Shown here piece by piece: positions 1-7,013 of a DNA stretch of 21,766 nucleotides; positions within the stretch are counted from its first letter, which is position 1, and the number at the start of each line of letters is the position of its first letter. The stretch is from IMG/VR virus record IMGVR_UViG_3300033977_000062, positions 1 to 21,766 of that record, one strand, 5' to 3'. Under the pieces are notes generated by a model that made no database searches, was not told the DNA's origin, and saw only the letters and a program-made list of their open reading frames with translations. The DNA comes from a virus. A program made the position numbers and the translations under genes.

Positions 1-368
1 AGAACTCTTTGAAGTCCATAAGCAGCGGTAATTTCACCAGTTAATGTAGTATCCGTAAGTGCTGGTGTTATTGCAGAATTTGATAATGCTAAATACGTGC
101 AAACATTTCCTGGTGTACCTGCCATTTGATTATACTGCCAATTGATTCCAGCATTAGTTCTTAGATTGTAATTTGTTTGATCATAAAAGATTTGACCATT
201 AGGATGCCGCGCAACGATTCTGACAACATTGCGCGCGACATTAATCACGGCATCATGAATGTTAATACCATGATTGAGAGTAAGATTGTCGGATTGAGAA
301 ATGTTTACCGATGGAAGTGATAAACAAATTGCAATAATGATAGAAGAAATTAGCAAAAACTTTTTCAT
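1..368 (-). CDS. Exported hypothetical late protein (partial, C-terminus off window)
   Basis: An open frame reads from ATG at 368 to the window edge, about 122 codons, with no stop. It begins MKKFLLISSIIIAICLSLPS, a typical Sec signal peptide (two Lys, then a hydrophobic stretch). The remainder contains a segment ending LTDTTLTGEIT, a style of sequence I associate with phage virion or fibre proteins; this is family resemblance only. It is the last visible gene of the late operon, starting 10 bases after the stop of the preceding gene, with a purine-rich GGGGAAGGA stretch just upstream as a possible RBS. Function unknown; virion-associated or surface protein is inferred from position. Confidence 0.7.
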   Translation of the reverse strand, partial: MKKFLLISSIIIAICLSLPSVNISQSDNLTLNHGINIHDAVINVARNVVRIVARHPNGQIFYDQTNYNLRTNAGINWQYNQMAGTPGNVCTYLALSNSAITPALTDTTLTGEITAAYGLQRV

Positions 369-378
369 GTCCTTCCCC

Positions 379-1149
379 TCATCTTCCTGCTCCAAGACTA
401 GTCAGTATATGAGTAACACCACTTGAAATAGTTGGCAGAAAACATGCAATTATAGCCGCTGATTGAGCACTAGCATAAGATTCACCGATTGGATTAATAT
501 TACCACTCACACTACCACCAGAAATAACGTATCCCACAACTCCACCAATATAGTTACCACCAGAAGATATATAATAATCGAGAGTATTCCAACCTGTTCC
601 AGTTATAGACCAACTGGTTTCAGTCCCACCATAATAGCCATCTCCACCAGCAATACATAAATCGGTTCCACTAGTGGAAACGGAGTTAGTGGTCCAAGGA
701 GCGCTAGATGAAGTAGTTAGACTATTATTTACGTTGGAGCCATCAAATGGACTACTTATAGAAACGCCACTCCAGCCAAATGCAAAGCAAATGGAGTAAT
801 AACTACCACTGCAAGTAAAAGTTTGGGATGATGTTACTATAGGATTTACAACATACCAAAGGCATATTTGTCCGGTATTACTATCTGATTCTAACGTTGA
901 TGGTCCTAAAATCCAATTATTACTTCCTGTACTGTCTGAAGCATTTCCATTCCCGCATTCTGCTAAACTATCACCATATGATTCATTGACCATGACTAGT
1001 AATGTTGCACCTACCATATTAACAGATGGGGAGGTAGCACTATTACCACTACCCGAATTTGTCCACGCTACATGATTAATTAAAGTCGGTGTGGCATACA
1101 ATTTGAGAGAAGTGAACAATATAAATATCAGGCAAGAAACACGTTTCAT
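379..1149 (-). CDS. Exported Ser/Gly/Thr-rich beta-sandwich-like protein
   Basis: 256 aa from ATG 1149, which overlaps the upstream stop as ATGA. A Met three codons further upstream (1158) lies inside the previous gene and is less likely. Residues 1-20 (MKRVSCLIFILFTSLKLYA) form a signal peptide. The mature part is rich in Ser, Gly, Thr and Asn with spaced Cys, and alternates hydrophobic strands with polar turns, as in the beta-rich adhesin or virion proteins common in metagenomic phages. No catalytic motif is recognised. Its place after the portal in the late operon suggests a virion-associated or host-surface protein, but an exported lysogeny or adhesion factor is equally possible. Confidence 0.75.
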   Translation of the reverse strand: MKRVSCLIFILFTSLKLYATPTLINHVAWTNSGSGNSATSPSVNMVGATLLVMVNESYGDSLAECGNGNASDSTGSNNWILGPSTLESDSNTGQICLWYVVNPIVTSSQTFTCSGSYYSICFAFGWSGVSISSPFDGSNVNNSLTTSSSAPWTTNSVSTSGTDLCIAGGDGYYGGTETSWSITGTGWNTLDYYISSGGNYIGGVVGYVISGGSVSGNINPIGESYASAQSAAIIACFLPTISSGVTHILTSLGAGR

Positions 1150-2012
1150 TGGTACCATACATTCACCACAGGACCAGTATTACAGGATGAACCACTTTTA
1201 GGAGTCGTTTCTGAAGCAATATAAATATATGAAGAAAAGTTCGATATTGCTACTGGTGATGGAGCTAAATTTGCGGCACCTGTAGCGGGGATTCCTAGTG
1301 CAATTGCCGGATTGGTTGTCCCCAAAGTTACAGAGTTAGTATTAAAGAACTCTACATAACAAACAGAACTATTTGGGTTATATATATAATAACCATAAAG
1401 ATTTCCAGCAGAACCTTTAACCGACGTGGGACTTGTTATTGCACCACTATAAAATAGTGAAGTTGCATAACTAGCACTAGTTGATGGTAGAGAATTAACA
1501 TTGAAACTCGTATTGCCTATGCTACCAATACTATTAGTACCGGTAGGTAACGCACTAGAAATACCTACATTACCAATAGTATTAGTTCCAGCAGGCAACG
1601 CAGCATTAACAGCAAAACCGGTATTGGTTATACCACCAATAGTATTAGTTCCTGAAGGTAAAGCACCACTAATAGAGAAGCCAGTATTGGTTATACCACC
1701 AATTGTATTTGTGCCAGCAGGTAAAGCATTAGCAATAGAACTTATTAACACCCTTCCATTACTATCCAATTGAACAGCACCCATATAACCATTAGATAAT
1801 GTTGGTAAAGTACTACTATACTTACCACCAACAAACGTTGCATAACCTGGCGCTGACGTATTGACGCCACTAACACTATTATTTGACCCACCACCAGATG
1901 ACCCACCACCTTGTTGAAGTTGTGCAATGAGAGGAACAATGATAAATAAAGAAATTACTAGCACAACTAACCAAATTGGAAGTCTAAATTTAAGTTTTTC
2001 TTCGATATTCAT
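1146..2012 (-). CDS. Membrane-anchored repeat protein (LPAGTN repeats), fibre-like
   Basis: 288 aa. Residues 12-31 (about PIWLVVLVISLFIIVPLIAQ) form one membrane anchor, followed by a Gly/Ser-rich linker (GGGSSGGGS). Residues about 95-173 hold four tandem copies of an LPAGTNTIG-type unit of 16-21 residues, a repeat seen in phage fibre and virion proteins. The C-terminal part (about 175-288) is a beta-rich domain with two Cys (SSVCYVEFF and SSCNTG). The start overlaps the preceding stop (ATGA at 2012-2009), so translation is probably coupled. The combination of an N-terminal membrane anchor and virion-type repeats is odd for a tail protein. Alternatives are a phage-encoded surface protein or a fibre with a hydrophobic attachment segment. 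Confidence 0.75.
   Translation of the reverse strand: MNIEEKLKFRLPIWLVVLVISLFIIVPLIAQLQQGGGSSGGGSNNSVSGVNTSAPGYATFVGGKYSSTLPTLSNGYMGAVQLDSNGRVLISSIANALPAGTNTIGGITNTGFSISGALPSGTNTIGGITNTGFAVNAALPAGTNTIGNVGISSALPTGTNSIGSIGNTSFNVNSLPSTSASYATSLFYSGAITSPTSVKGSAGNLYGYYIYNPNSSVCYVEFFNTNSVTLGTTNPAIALGIPATGAANLAPSPVAISNFSSYIYIASETTPKSGSSCNTGPVVNVWYQ
1494..1727 (-). repeat. Four tandem degenerate coding repeats (63, 63, 48, 60 nt)
   Basis: Within the 288-aa gene, four units each begin with codons for A-L-P-(A/S/T)-G-T-N-(T/S)-I-G. Units one and two share the downstream ITNTGF stretch. The lengths are multiples of three and the copies differ mostly at third positions, so this is a protein repeat and not a CRISPR or DNA-binding array. 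Confidence 0.85.
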
Positions 2013-2335
2013 ATCTCAGCCTCAATATGCAAAATATAACCACTAGCACCAAGAACATAGATTGTACTAGCATAGTAACGTTGCATCCCACGCATTGTTG
2101 GAGGATAATGCCTAAGTCCATTAGCACTTAAGAAATAAGCAAAAGTTGTTGATGATACATCCGAATTACCAATATAAATAGGACCGCCATTACTACCATC
2201 AGCTATTATTTCCAATGCCCTAAATTCATAGCAGGGACAACTTCTCGCGGGAGATTCAGCCGCTAAAGCAGCTGCCATTAATAAGTCTAAACGATGAACA
2301 TTTGAATCCGTTAATGTAATTGTTACTGAAATCAT
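2009..2335 (-). CDS. Hypothetical late protein, 108 aa
   Basis: Starts at ATG 2335 with ATGA overlap to the portal stop and ends in ATGA overlap with the next gene, so it is a coupled member of the late operon. No signal peptide. It begins with a beta-like MISVTITLTD stretch, then an Ala-rich helix (LLMAAALAAES), a CPC motif, and a beta-rich C-terminus with GGPIYIGNSDVS. The gene immediately after the portal often encodes a small head or decoration protein, and the IYIGNSDVS pattern resembles small virion proteins; function is inferred only. Confidence 0.7.
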   Translation of the reverse strand: MISVTITLTDSNVHRLDLLMAAALAAESPARSCPCYEFRALEIIADGSNGGPIYIGNSDVSSTTFAYFLSANGLRHYPPTMRGMQRYYASTIYVLGASGYILHIEAEI

Positions 2336-4578
2336 TTCTTTACCACCTCACGATGTTGCGCTTTTTTAGCTTGTTCCATTGCAATCATCATTCTCATTTG
2401 AGCTTCTTGTTTCTTCTCAAATGTTTGTTGTAGAATTTCTAAATAAGCTCTACAGTTTGCATAACCAGGAGGATTAGTACGTCTTTCTTGCATACCTTTT
2501 TCAGAACTTAAAAAGTATTTGAATACTGCAATTTGAACTTCTTCGTCATCAACTGTTTCATCAGGTTTAATTGTTGGTGATGATTGCATTTCAGCAGTTT
2601 CTAAATTTGGCACTTCTTCTGGGGCACTCTTTAATAATTCTTTAATTACAACCAACGCTTTATATCGTTGTGCTTCACCAGGGATATACAAATCAGGGAA
2701 GCCCAACGCTTCCGTGATAATATGAGCATTCTCAGGATGACCAACAACTGATTCAACCATTGGATTTTGTAATTGAATCAGTTGCATTAAGAGATTCATC
2801 TTTTGATCTGAAGAAATTGGGAAGTTACTAGAACTTTCTGGTTCAAGATGTGCTTTACCAACTAATTCTTCTGGTGTGACAAGCACATTTTCAAATTGAC
2901 CAGGGTGATTCTTAACTACTTCTTTCATTGGGTCATTATATCTTTTAACATCTTCTGCCATTGCGGTGGTGCCCTTATCAACAACTTGTTTCCACCAATC
3001 ATCAAGGTACGTATAAGCTAATGAAAGGCGCGCAAGTGCTCTTTGACCACTTTGCACGTATTCACCAAGAGTTCTACTCTTTCCTTCGGAGGCACCCCCA
3101 TATATCGAAGGATAGTCACCAAGAACAAACTGTCCATCTTCATCAAGTCTTTCTTGGAAAGTTTCAATTTCCTTTGATGGGGTGGCGAGCTTTTGTTCAT
3201 ATAAACCTTCACCAATTGAAGAAAATTCAGGTGGCTTTCTAACAGGAATGATTTTACCCGGTGAACTATCCAAATTACCAAACAAATCTCGGTTAATAAT
3301 TCTCGTGTCAGCTAACATCATGGGAATACCATACTCAATTGTCTGTATGGTTAGATTCGCCATTTGATTAGTCATTTCCTGAAGAGATTCATAACCTTTA
3401 CCAATCGGGTCAGAATGAATAAATGTACTTGGGCCAGATTTTCCAATCGTCCAACATTTATCCATACATTCATTATCAAAATAAATGATCTTCTTGTTAT
3501 TTAGATCAAAATGAATCCCTTCAGGAAATTCTTTCTGCAAGAATTTCCTGACCTTAGAGTTTGATTCATACTTAGTATTAGTAGAATCCATATTATACAT
3601 CCAAGGACGCAACCAAACTCTTTTAATTGAACAAAGATTTACATCTTCAGAACCACCACGCCATGCTGTTGTATAAGAACTTGGAGTACGTGCCCATCTT
3701 TCTTTTGCAGCACCAGCATCAGGAATTAAATCTTCCGCGAAATCGGGGTACATTTCGCGGGCTTGTGCATAGTGAATATCTTCATAATCAATAAGATAAC
3801 CAAAATCTTTCTGTTTCTTACAATAATAAGCGACCTTTACTTGTAACGGGCCTTTGATTTCTAGTTTCTCACGCTCTTTTGGAATATCTTTGAAACCATC
3901 TTCAACTACTTGTTGTTCTTCAAAGGGTTCTTCAATACCTTGCATGTTACAAGTTGGACAAGTTGGTATTTCTGTGGTACTAGGAGTAGATTGTAATTCA
4001 GTTCCACACTCGGGACAAGTGACTTTAGTGCCCTTAACCATTTCGGTCTTGTACTTCTTAATTTTGTGAACACCATAAGCCTTATCACCTTCACGAAAAC
4101 GATAAGCAGCAACCAATCCTTGATTATAAAGTTTTAATAGTGCATCAATAAAAACTAATTTAGCTTTAACATGCTTTTGATAAATAATTGCAAGATGATT
4201 CTTTGCTTGCGACGCAGTTAAATCATCAGGCTCATCAGCATCATCTGGGAAAAATTCTGTAACTGGAACTTGTTGAGATAAGGCACTTATGATACTTTCA
4301 CCATGCGCTTTATATTTATTAATTACATAATCATAAAATGGCCCTACACTTTCGCGCATCTCCTCACCAACTATCCCTACTTGTAGGCCAGTGTCGTGTA
4401 CCTCCCAGTCCTGCTTAATCTCATTCCAGAATAAATATTGTATTCCGTGCCAAAATTCTTCGAGTTTCTTCCACGTCTTAATCTGAAGTTGACGAACATA
4501 CTCGTCTTCCATCTCCGATGCAGTTACAAGATCAATAAGGAAAGCGGTAACATCTTCTGGAAGTTCTTTCTTAGGCAT
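2332..4578 (-). CDS. Portal protein with internal zinc ribbon
   Basis: 748 aa, the size of large podovirus-type portals, forming the ring at the DNA-entry vertex. The N-terminal third is helical and acidic. Residues about 185-210 carry CPEC and CPTC pairs separated by about 18 residues, a zinc-ribbon insertion. The middle has SPGKIIPVRKPP, a loop typical of the portal core. Long helical segments follow (GEYVQSGQRALARLSLAY), and the C-terminus is a charged coiled coil, as in P22-like barrels. It starts in a TAATG overlap with the HAD gene and ends in ATGA overlap with the next gene. A perfect 13-bp inverted repeat lies at 3521-3551. The portal call rests on size, overall style and co-location with TerL; the fold was not computed. 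Confidence 0.75.
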   Translation of the reverse strand: MPKKELPEDVTAFLIDLVTASEMEDEYVRQLQIKTWKKLEEFWHGIQYLFWNEIKQDWEVHDTGLQVGIVGEEMRESVGPFYDYVINKYKAHGESIISALSQQVPVTEFFPDDADEPDDLTASQAKNHLAIIYQKHVKAKLVFIDALLKLYNQGLVAAYRFREGDKAYGVHKIKKYKTEMVKGTKVTCPECGTELQSTPSTTEIPTCPTCNMQGIEEPFEEQQVVEDGFKDIPKEREKLEIKGPLQVKVAYYCKKQKDFGYLIDYEDIHYAQAREMYPDFAEDLIPDAGAAKERWARTPSSYTTAWRGGSEDVNLCSIKRVWLRPWMYNMDSTNTKYESNSKVRKFLQKEFPEGIHFDLNNKKIIYFDNECMDKCWTIGKSGPSTFIHSDPIGKGYESLQEMTNQMANLTIQTIEYGIPMMLADTRIINRDLFGNLDSSPGKIIPVRKPPEFSSIGEGLYEQKLATPSKEIETFQERLDEDGQFVLGDYPSIYGGASEGKSRTLGEYVQSGQRALARLSLAYTYLDDWWKQVVDKGTTAMAEDVKRYNDPMKEVVKNHPGQFENVLVTPEELVGKAHLEPESSSNFPISSDQKMNLLMQLIQLQNPMVESVVGHPENAHIITEALGFPDLYIPGEAQRYKALVVIKELLKSAPEEVPNLETAEMQSSPTIKPDETVDDEEVQIAVFKYFLSSEKGMQERRTNPPGYANCRAYLEILQQTFEKKQEAQMRMMIAMEQAKKAQHREVVKK
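3521..3551. repeat. Perfect 13-bp inverted repeat inside the portal gene
   Basis: TCAGGAAATTCTT (3521-3533) and its exact reverse complement (3539-3551) are separated by a 5-base loop. A second perfect stem in the same gene, CCGCGAAAT at 3735-3743 paired with 3752-3760, has an 8-base loop. Both lie within uninterrupted coding sequence. Confidence 0.85.
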
Positions 4579-5039
4579 TAGCTTCCATACCTTTCAGCAT
4601 AACTTCCTTTTTTAACACCCCTACTGAATCCTTTAATGGCACCAAGAAGTCGAGATTTCTTAGTTATTTTTTGACCTTTTTTCTGACCAAGAACTCGTTC
4701 TTTCATTATTCCTGCGAGATGTGAGATTCCCTGTAACATGTTTTCATCCTGAGTTGGATTTATAGTTCTATCATCATACAAAACTTCCATTCCAGGGTCT
4801 TTCTTGTTCGTAATTTCAAGTTCCTTACCGAAATGTTCCTTACAAAAATCGTTAATTTCATCAATACCGTACTCACCAGCAACATCAGTACGTGCAGTGA
4901 AAATCTTAACAGTTTTTCCTTGATCGAGAAATTCATTAACCTTATCAACCATCGACCAAATAGGTTGACCATCTTTATCTTGTAAGGTGTTATCAAAATC
5001 TACACCTATCCACTTAGGAAACTTCAATTTCTCGCTCAT
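4578..5039 (-). CDS. HAD-superfamily phosphatase, small phage type
   Basis: 153 aa. HAD motif I is DFDNTL (nucleophile Asp14, acid Asp16), a motif II-like FTAR follows near residue 48, and a motif IV-like LYDDR lies near residue 88, so the catalytic Asp/Thr/Asp pattern looks complete. The last 45 residues are Lys/Arg-rich. The start (ATG 5039) overlaps the kinase gene by 26 bases and the stop overlaps the portal start (TAATG). The kinase-then-phosphatase gene order matches the domain order of T4 polynucleotide kinase/phosphatase, so a 3'-phosphatase role on nucleic acid ends is possible. A generic nucleotidase or phosphosugar phosphatase cannot be excluded. Confidence 0.8.
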   Translation of the reverse strand: MSEKLKFPKWIGVDFDNTLQDKDGQPIWSMVDKVNEFLDQGKTVKIFTARTDVAGEYGIDEINDFCKEHFGKELEITNKKDPGMEVLYDDRTINPTQDENMLQGISHLAGIMKERVLGQKKGQKITKKSRLLGAIKGFSRGVKKGSYAERYGS

Positions 5040-5430
5040 CTAAAGGCTCAAATTCTTTAGCCATCTTTTCGATGATTGAAATGATTTCAAGGTCATTAGT
5101 ATCTCGCGCGCGTTTGATACACTCTTCTTTAGATGTTGTAATAAGATGATACTTTGGATCATATTTATAAAATGGTTCACGTCTTTTATGTGTGTTGAAG
5201 CAACCATCAAGAACAACATCACAATCACACTTTAACAAAGCATCAACCATTGTATAAACTGTTGCCCAAACAAATGGCTCCGCACTAGCAACAAATCGCT
5301 GCCCGTGCAATGACAGGCGCACTTGATCTGGATTAACGACAGTATAACCATTAAGTTTTTGATAATAGTCCTTAACTATTGTTGTTTTACCAGATCGGGG
5401 AAGTCCCACCATTATAATTAAGTTTGACAT
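5014..5430 (-). CDS. P-loop kinase, polynucleotide-kinase-like (AAA_33 type)
   Basis: 138 aa. Walker A is GLPRSGKTT at residues 9-17. NPDQVRLSLHG at about 33-43 matches the PDxxR element of polynucleotide-kinase-type P-loop kinases (Asp general base plus Arg). VVLDGCFNT is the Walker-B-like strand, followed by an Arg-rich lid (KRARD). It is about the size of one kinase domain without the phosphatase half, and the HAD phosphatase is the next overlapping gene. Likely a 5'-end kinase on DNA or RNA, perhaps for end repair; a small-molecule kinase is the alternative. No RNA or DNA ligase is visible in the window. Confidence 0.78.
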   Translation of the reverse strand: MSNLIIMVGLPRSGKTTIVKDYYQKLNGYTVVNPDQVRLSLHGQRFVASAEPFVWATVYTMVDALLKCDCDVVLDGCFNTHKRREPFYKYDPKYHLITTSKEECIKRARDTNDLEIISIIEKMAKEFEPLDEREIEVS

Positions 5431-5451
5431 AACTCTCTTATCTTCTAGGCA

Positions 5452-5865
5452 TCACTGAGAAATGACAGTGACGCCTGTGGGTGCGTTTGGGACTGTCGGC
5501 CATGAAGAAGGAGTTGTAATATTTGCCGGAGTACTCAACGCTGAAACCAAGCCGTTAGAACCTACGGTTTGAACACCATAACAATAATCTGTTGATAATG
5601 CAGCTGAGGCATCAATATAATTAGTTGTCGTTACAGCAGTAGTGTTAAGTTGTGTATATCCTGATGTTGGACAGGATGTACCGGTTGTTCCTATTCTCCA
5701 AACATAATAACCAGCAACATTACTTGATGTTGAAGCTGTCCAGCTACAATAAACACCACTTTGTGATGCTTGTTGAGCCTTACTTTTCCAGGGGTAAAAC
5801 ATCAAAATCGTGAACAATATAGCAAACAAACCCACAACAACTTCCTTAAGCCACACTCTTTTCAT
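5452..5865 (-). CDS. Membrane-anchored fibronectin type III domain protein
   Basis: 137 aa from ATG 5865, overlapping the upstream stop as ATGA. Residues 11-24 are hydrophobic (VGLFAILFTILMFY), either a signal peptide or an anchor. Residues about 38-115 match the Fn3 pattern: YCSWTASTSSNVAGYYVWR, then a central Thr-rich strand, DYCYGVQTVGSNG and a C-terminal PANI edge, ending with a Pro-rich PTVPNAPTG linker. Fn3 domains in phages usually sit on virion surfaces and bind carbohydrate weakly. With the exported proteins at 1-2012 it forms a set of secreted or envelope proteins in this operon. Confidence 0.8.
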   Translation of the reverse strand: MKRVWLKEVVVGLFAILFTILMFYPWKSKAQQASQSGVYCSWTASTSSNVAGYYVWRIGTTGTSCPTSGYTQLNTTAVTTTNYIDASAALSTDYCYGVQTVGSNGLVSALSTPANITTPSSWPTVPNAPTGVTVISQ

Positions 5866-6038
5866 TCTTCCGCCTTTCGATGCTTCCTTAAAGATTTTGA
5901 CATCTTTGAATGCTTAACTTTATGTGCTTTACCGGCAACAACAGCAGTTTTTAGCCTAGGCGCTGGTATTCCATGTATGTGACGATAGGCGGTCCAACGC
6001 CTATATGCTTCCTTTGACTTAAAATGTTCAACTGGCAT
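5862..6038 (-). CDS. Small basic protein, 58 aa
   Basis: ATG 6038, inside the end of the upstream gene (11-base overlap); its TGA overlaps the Fn3 gene start. The sequence begins MPVEHFKSKEAYRRWTAYRH and ends in a Lys/His/Arg-rich tail (GKAHKVKHSK, then SLRKHRKAEE). I recognise the SKEAYRRW-type start from small proteins near terminase genes in metagenomic phages but know no function. The strong positive charge suggests nucleic-acid binding; this is inference. Confidence 0.7.
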   Translation of the reverse strand: MPVEHFKSKEAYRRWTAYRHIHGIPAPRLKTAVVAGKAHKVKHSKMSKSLRKHRKAEE

Positions 6039-6243
6039 TAGTATTCACCTGATTTTGGCCAATAAGACTTCTTATTTGAGGAATCCTCATCAAATTAGAG
6101 CCAAAAACATGAACAAAATTGAAAAAATAAGCATAAAAAGCGTTGCTTCCAGAAGGTGTTGGTAAAGTGCTAATTGCCGAAGATAGAAACCAATAAACAA
6201 CAAGACATTCAATGCCGTGAGTGTTTATCCACTGAAGTATCAC
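6028..6243 (-). CDS. Small hydrophobic protein, possible holin
   Basis: 71 aa from GTG 6243, chosen because GGAGG lies five bases upstream; an ATG at 6276 has no ribosome-binding site. It has a hydrophobic stretch near residues 12-25 (CLVVYWFLSSAIS), then TLPTPSGS, then an aromatic second segment (FYAYFFNFVHVFGSNLMR). This W/F-rich, ALPTP-like pattern recurs in small phage membrane proteins. It overlaps the spanin-like gene by 35 bases. A holin role is inferred from neighbours and size; it may instead be a structural membrane protein. Confidence 0.6.
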   Translation of the reverse strand: MILQWINTHGIECLVVYWFLSSAISTLPTPSGSNAFYAYFFNFVHVFGSNLMRIPQIRSLIGQNQVNTNAS

Positions 6244-6601
6244 TTTTTCCTCCAAAGATATGCCTTCTAAACTCATTAATTATCATACCTATCATTGCAG
6301 CAGCAACAAGCCACATAACTCTTTCTATCGTACTTAATCTGCTGATGACTACAAGTTGGTTCGCGCGCACAGTTGATATTGTATCATTCATACTATTCAA
6401 TTTATCATCATATTTATTTATGAAGGCATCTATTTTACTACTCATAACCCCATGTTCTTTTTCGATAACTTCAATATTGTCTTTAACATACTGATGCCAT
6501 TCGGCTTCACTTTTCGGTTCATCTTGAGCAATAATCTCAAAACCAGTAAAAGCACAAGCAGATACAAGGCAAAAACTAATTAGAACCAGCAACGACTTCA
6601 T
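6209..6601 (-). CDS. Candidate one-component (u-)spanin lipoprotein
   Basis: 130 aa from ATG 6601 (a TTG 15 bases upstream is also possible). The N-terminus MKSLLVLISFCLVSAC ends in a lipobox-like V-S-A-C, predicting lipidation at Cys16. Residues about 30-92 are charged and helical (VKDNIEVIEKEHG, then STVRANQLVVISRLSTIE). A single membrane segment VMWLVAAAMIGMII follows near 95-108, and the tail is short and basic. Outer-membrane lipid anchor plus periplasmic linker plus inner-membrane segment is the u-spanin architecture known from phage T1 gp11 (about 130 aa). Such a protein fuses inner and outer membranes at lysis. Without an adjacent endolysin the call stays tentative. Confidence 0.6.
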   Translation of the reverse strand: MKSLLVLISFCLVSACAFTGFEIIAQDEPKSEAEWHQYVKDNIEVIEKEHGVMSSKIDAFINKYDDKLNSMNDTISTVRANQLVVISRLSTIERVMWLVAAAMIGMIINEFRRHIFGGKSDTSVDKHSRH

Positions 6602-7013
6602 TAGTTTGTTCTTCAACAGGTTTCTCCTGCTTTAATCTTTCTTCTTCCTGAGCTTTCAACTTTTTATCCCAATACTCACTTTGCTTTGCAAGAATATCAT
6701 CAATCTTACCCTGCAATGGACCACCTTTACTATAAATCTTTTGTAACTTAGCTTGTGCTGTTCTCCAAGTTTCTGACATTACTATTGGCTTATTATCAAT
6801 TTCTACCTTCTCATAATCTCCTGAAGGAATTAGGCCGAACTTTCTAAAGATCACACCTTTAAGCTGAATGTTTTCCTCTTGTAGCGACTTGTTCCATTCT
6901 TGAAGGGTTAAAATTCTACCTTCCATTATTGATAGAGAATGTTCCAAATCCTTAGTGTGTTGAGTGATTTCTTTATTAATTCTAAAAAATTGCAATAATT
7001 TATCTGCCCACAC
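6576..7013 (-). CDS. Coiled-coil protein, 145 aa
   Basis: GTG start at 7013 with GAGAGG five bases upstream; it overlaps the TerL stop by 14 bases. Residues about 15-50 form a heptad-like coiled coil (ITQHTKDLEHSLSIMEGRIL), the middle holds SETWRTAQAKLQKIYSK, and the tail is a second charged helix (LKAQEEERLKQEKPVEEQ). No membrane segment. Tight coupling downstream of TerL and upstream of the spanin candidate places it in a packaging/lysis neighbourhood. No endolysin signature (no catalytic Glu/Asp/Thr or amidase motifs) is seen. Function unknown. Confidence 0.7.
   Translation of the reverse strand: MWADKLLQFFRINKEITQHTKDLEHSLSIMEGRILTLQEWNKSLQEENIQLKGVIFRKFGLIPSGDYEKVEIDNKPIVMSETWRTAQAKLQKIYSKGGPLQGKIDDILAKQSEYWDKKLKAQEEERLKQEKPVEEQTNEVVAGSN

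Noticed and set aside
666-679. TTCCACTAGTGGAA palindrome as an operator
   Set aside because: It lies in the coding sequence of an exported protein with no promoter near it; a single 14-base palindrome without a loop could be chance.
1494-1727. LPAGTN repeats as a diversity-generating or CRISPR-like array
   Set aside because: Lengths are multiples of three, variation is mainly at third positions, and no reverse transcriptase or template repeat is visible.
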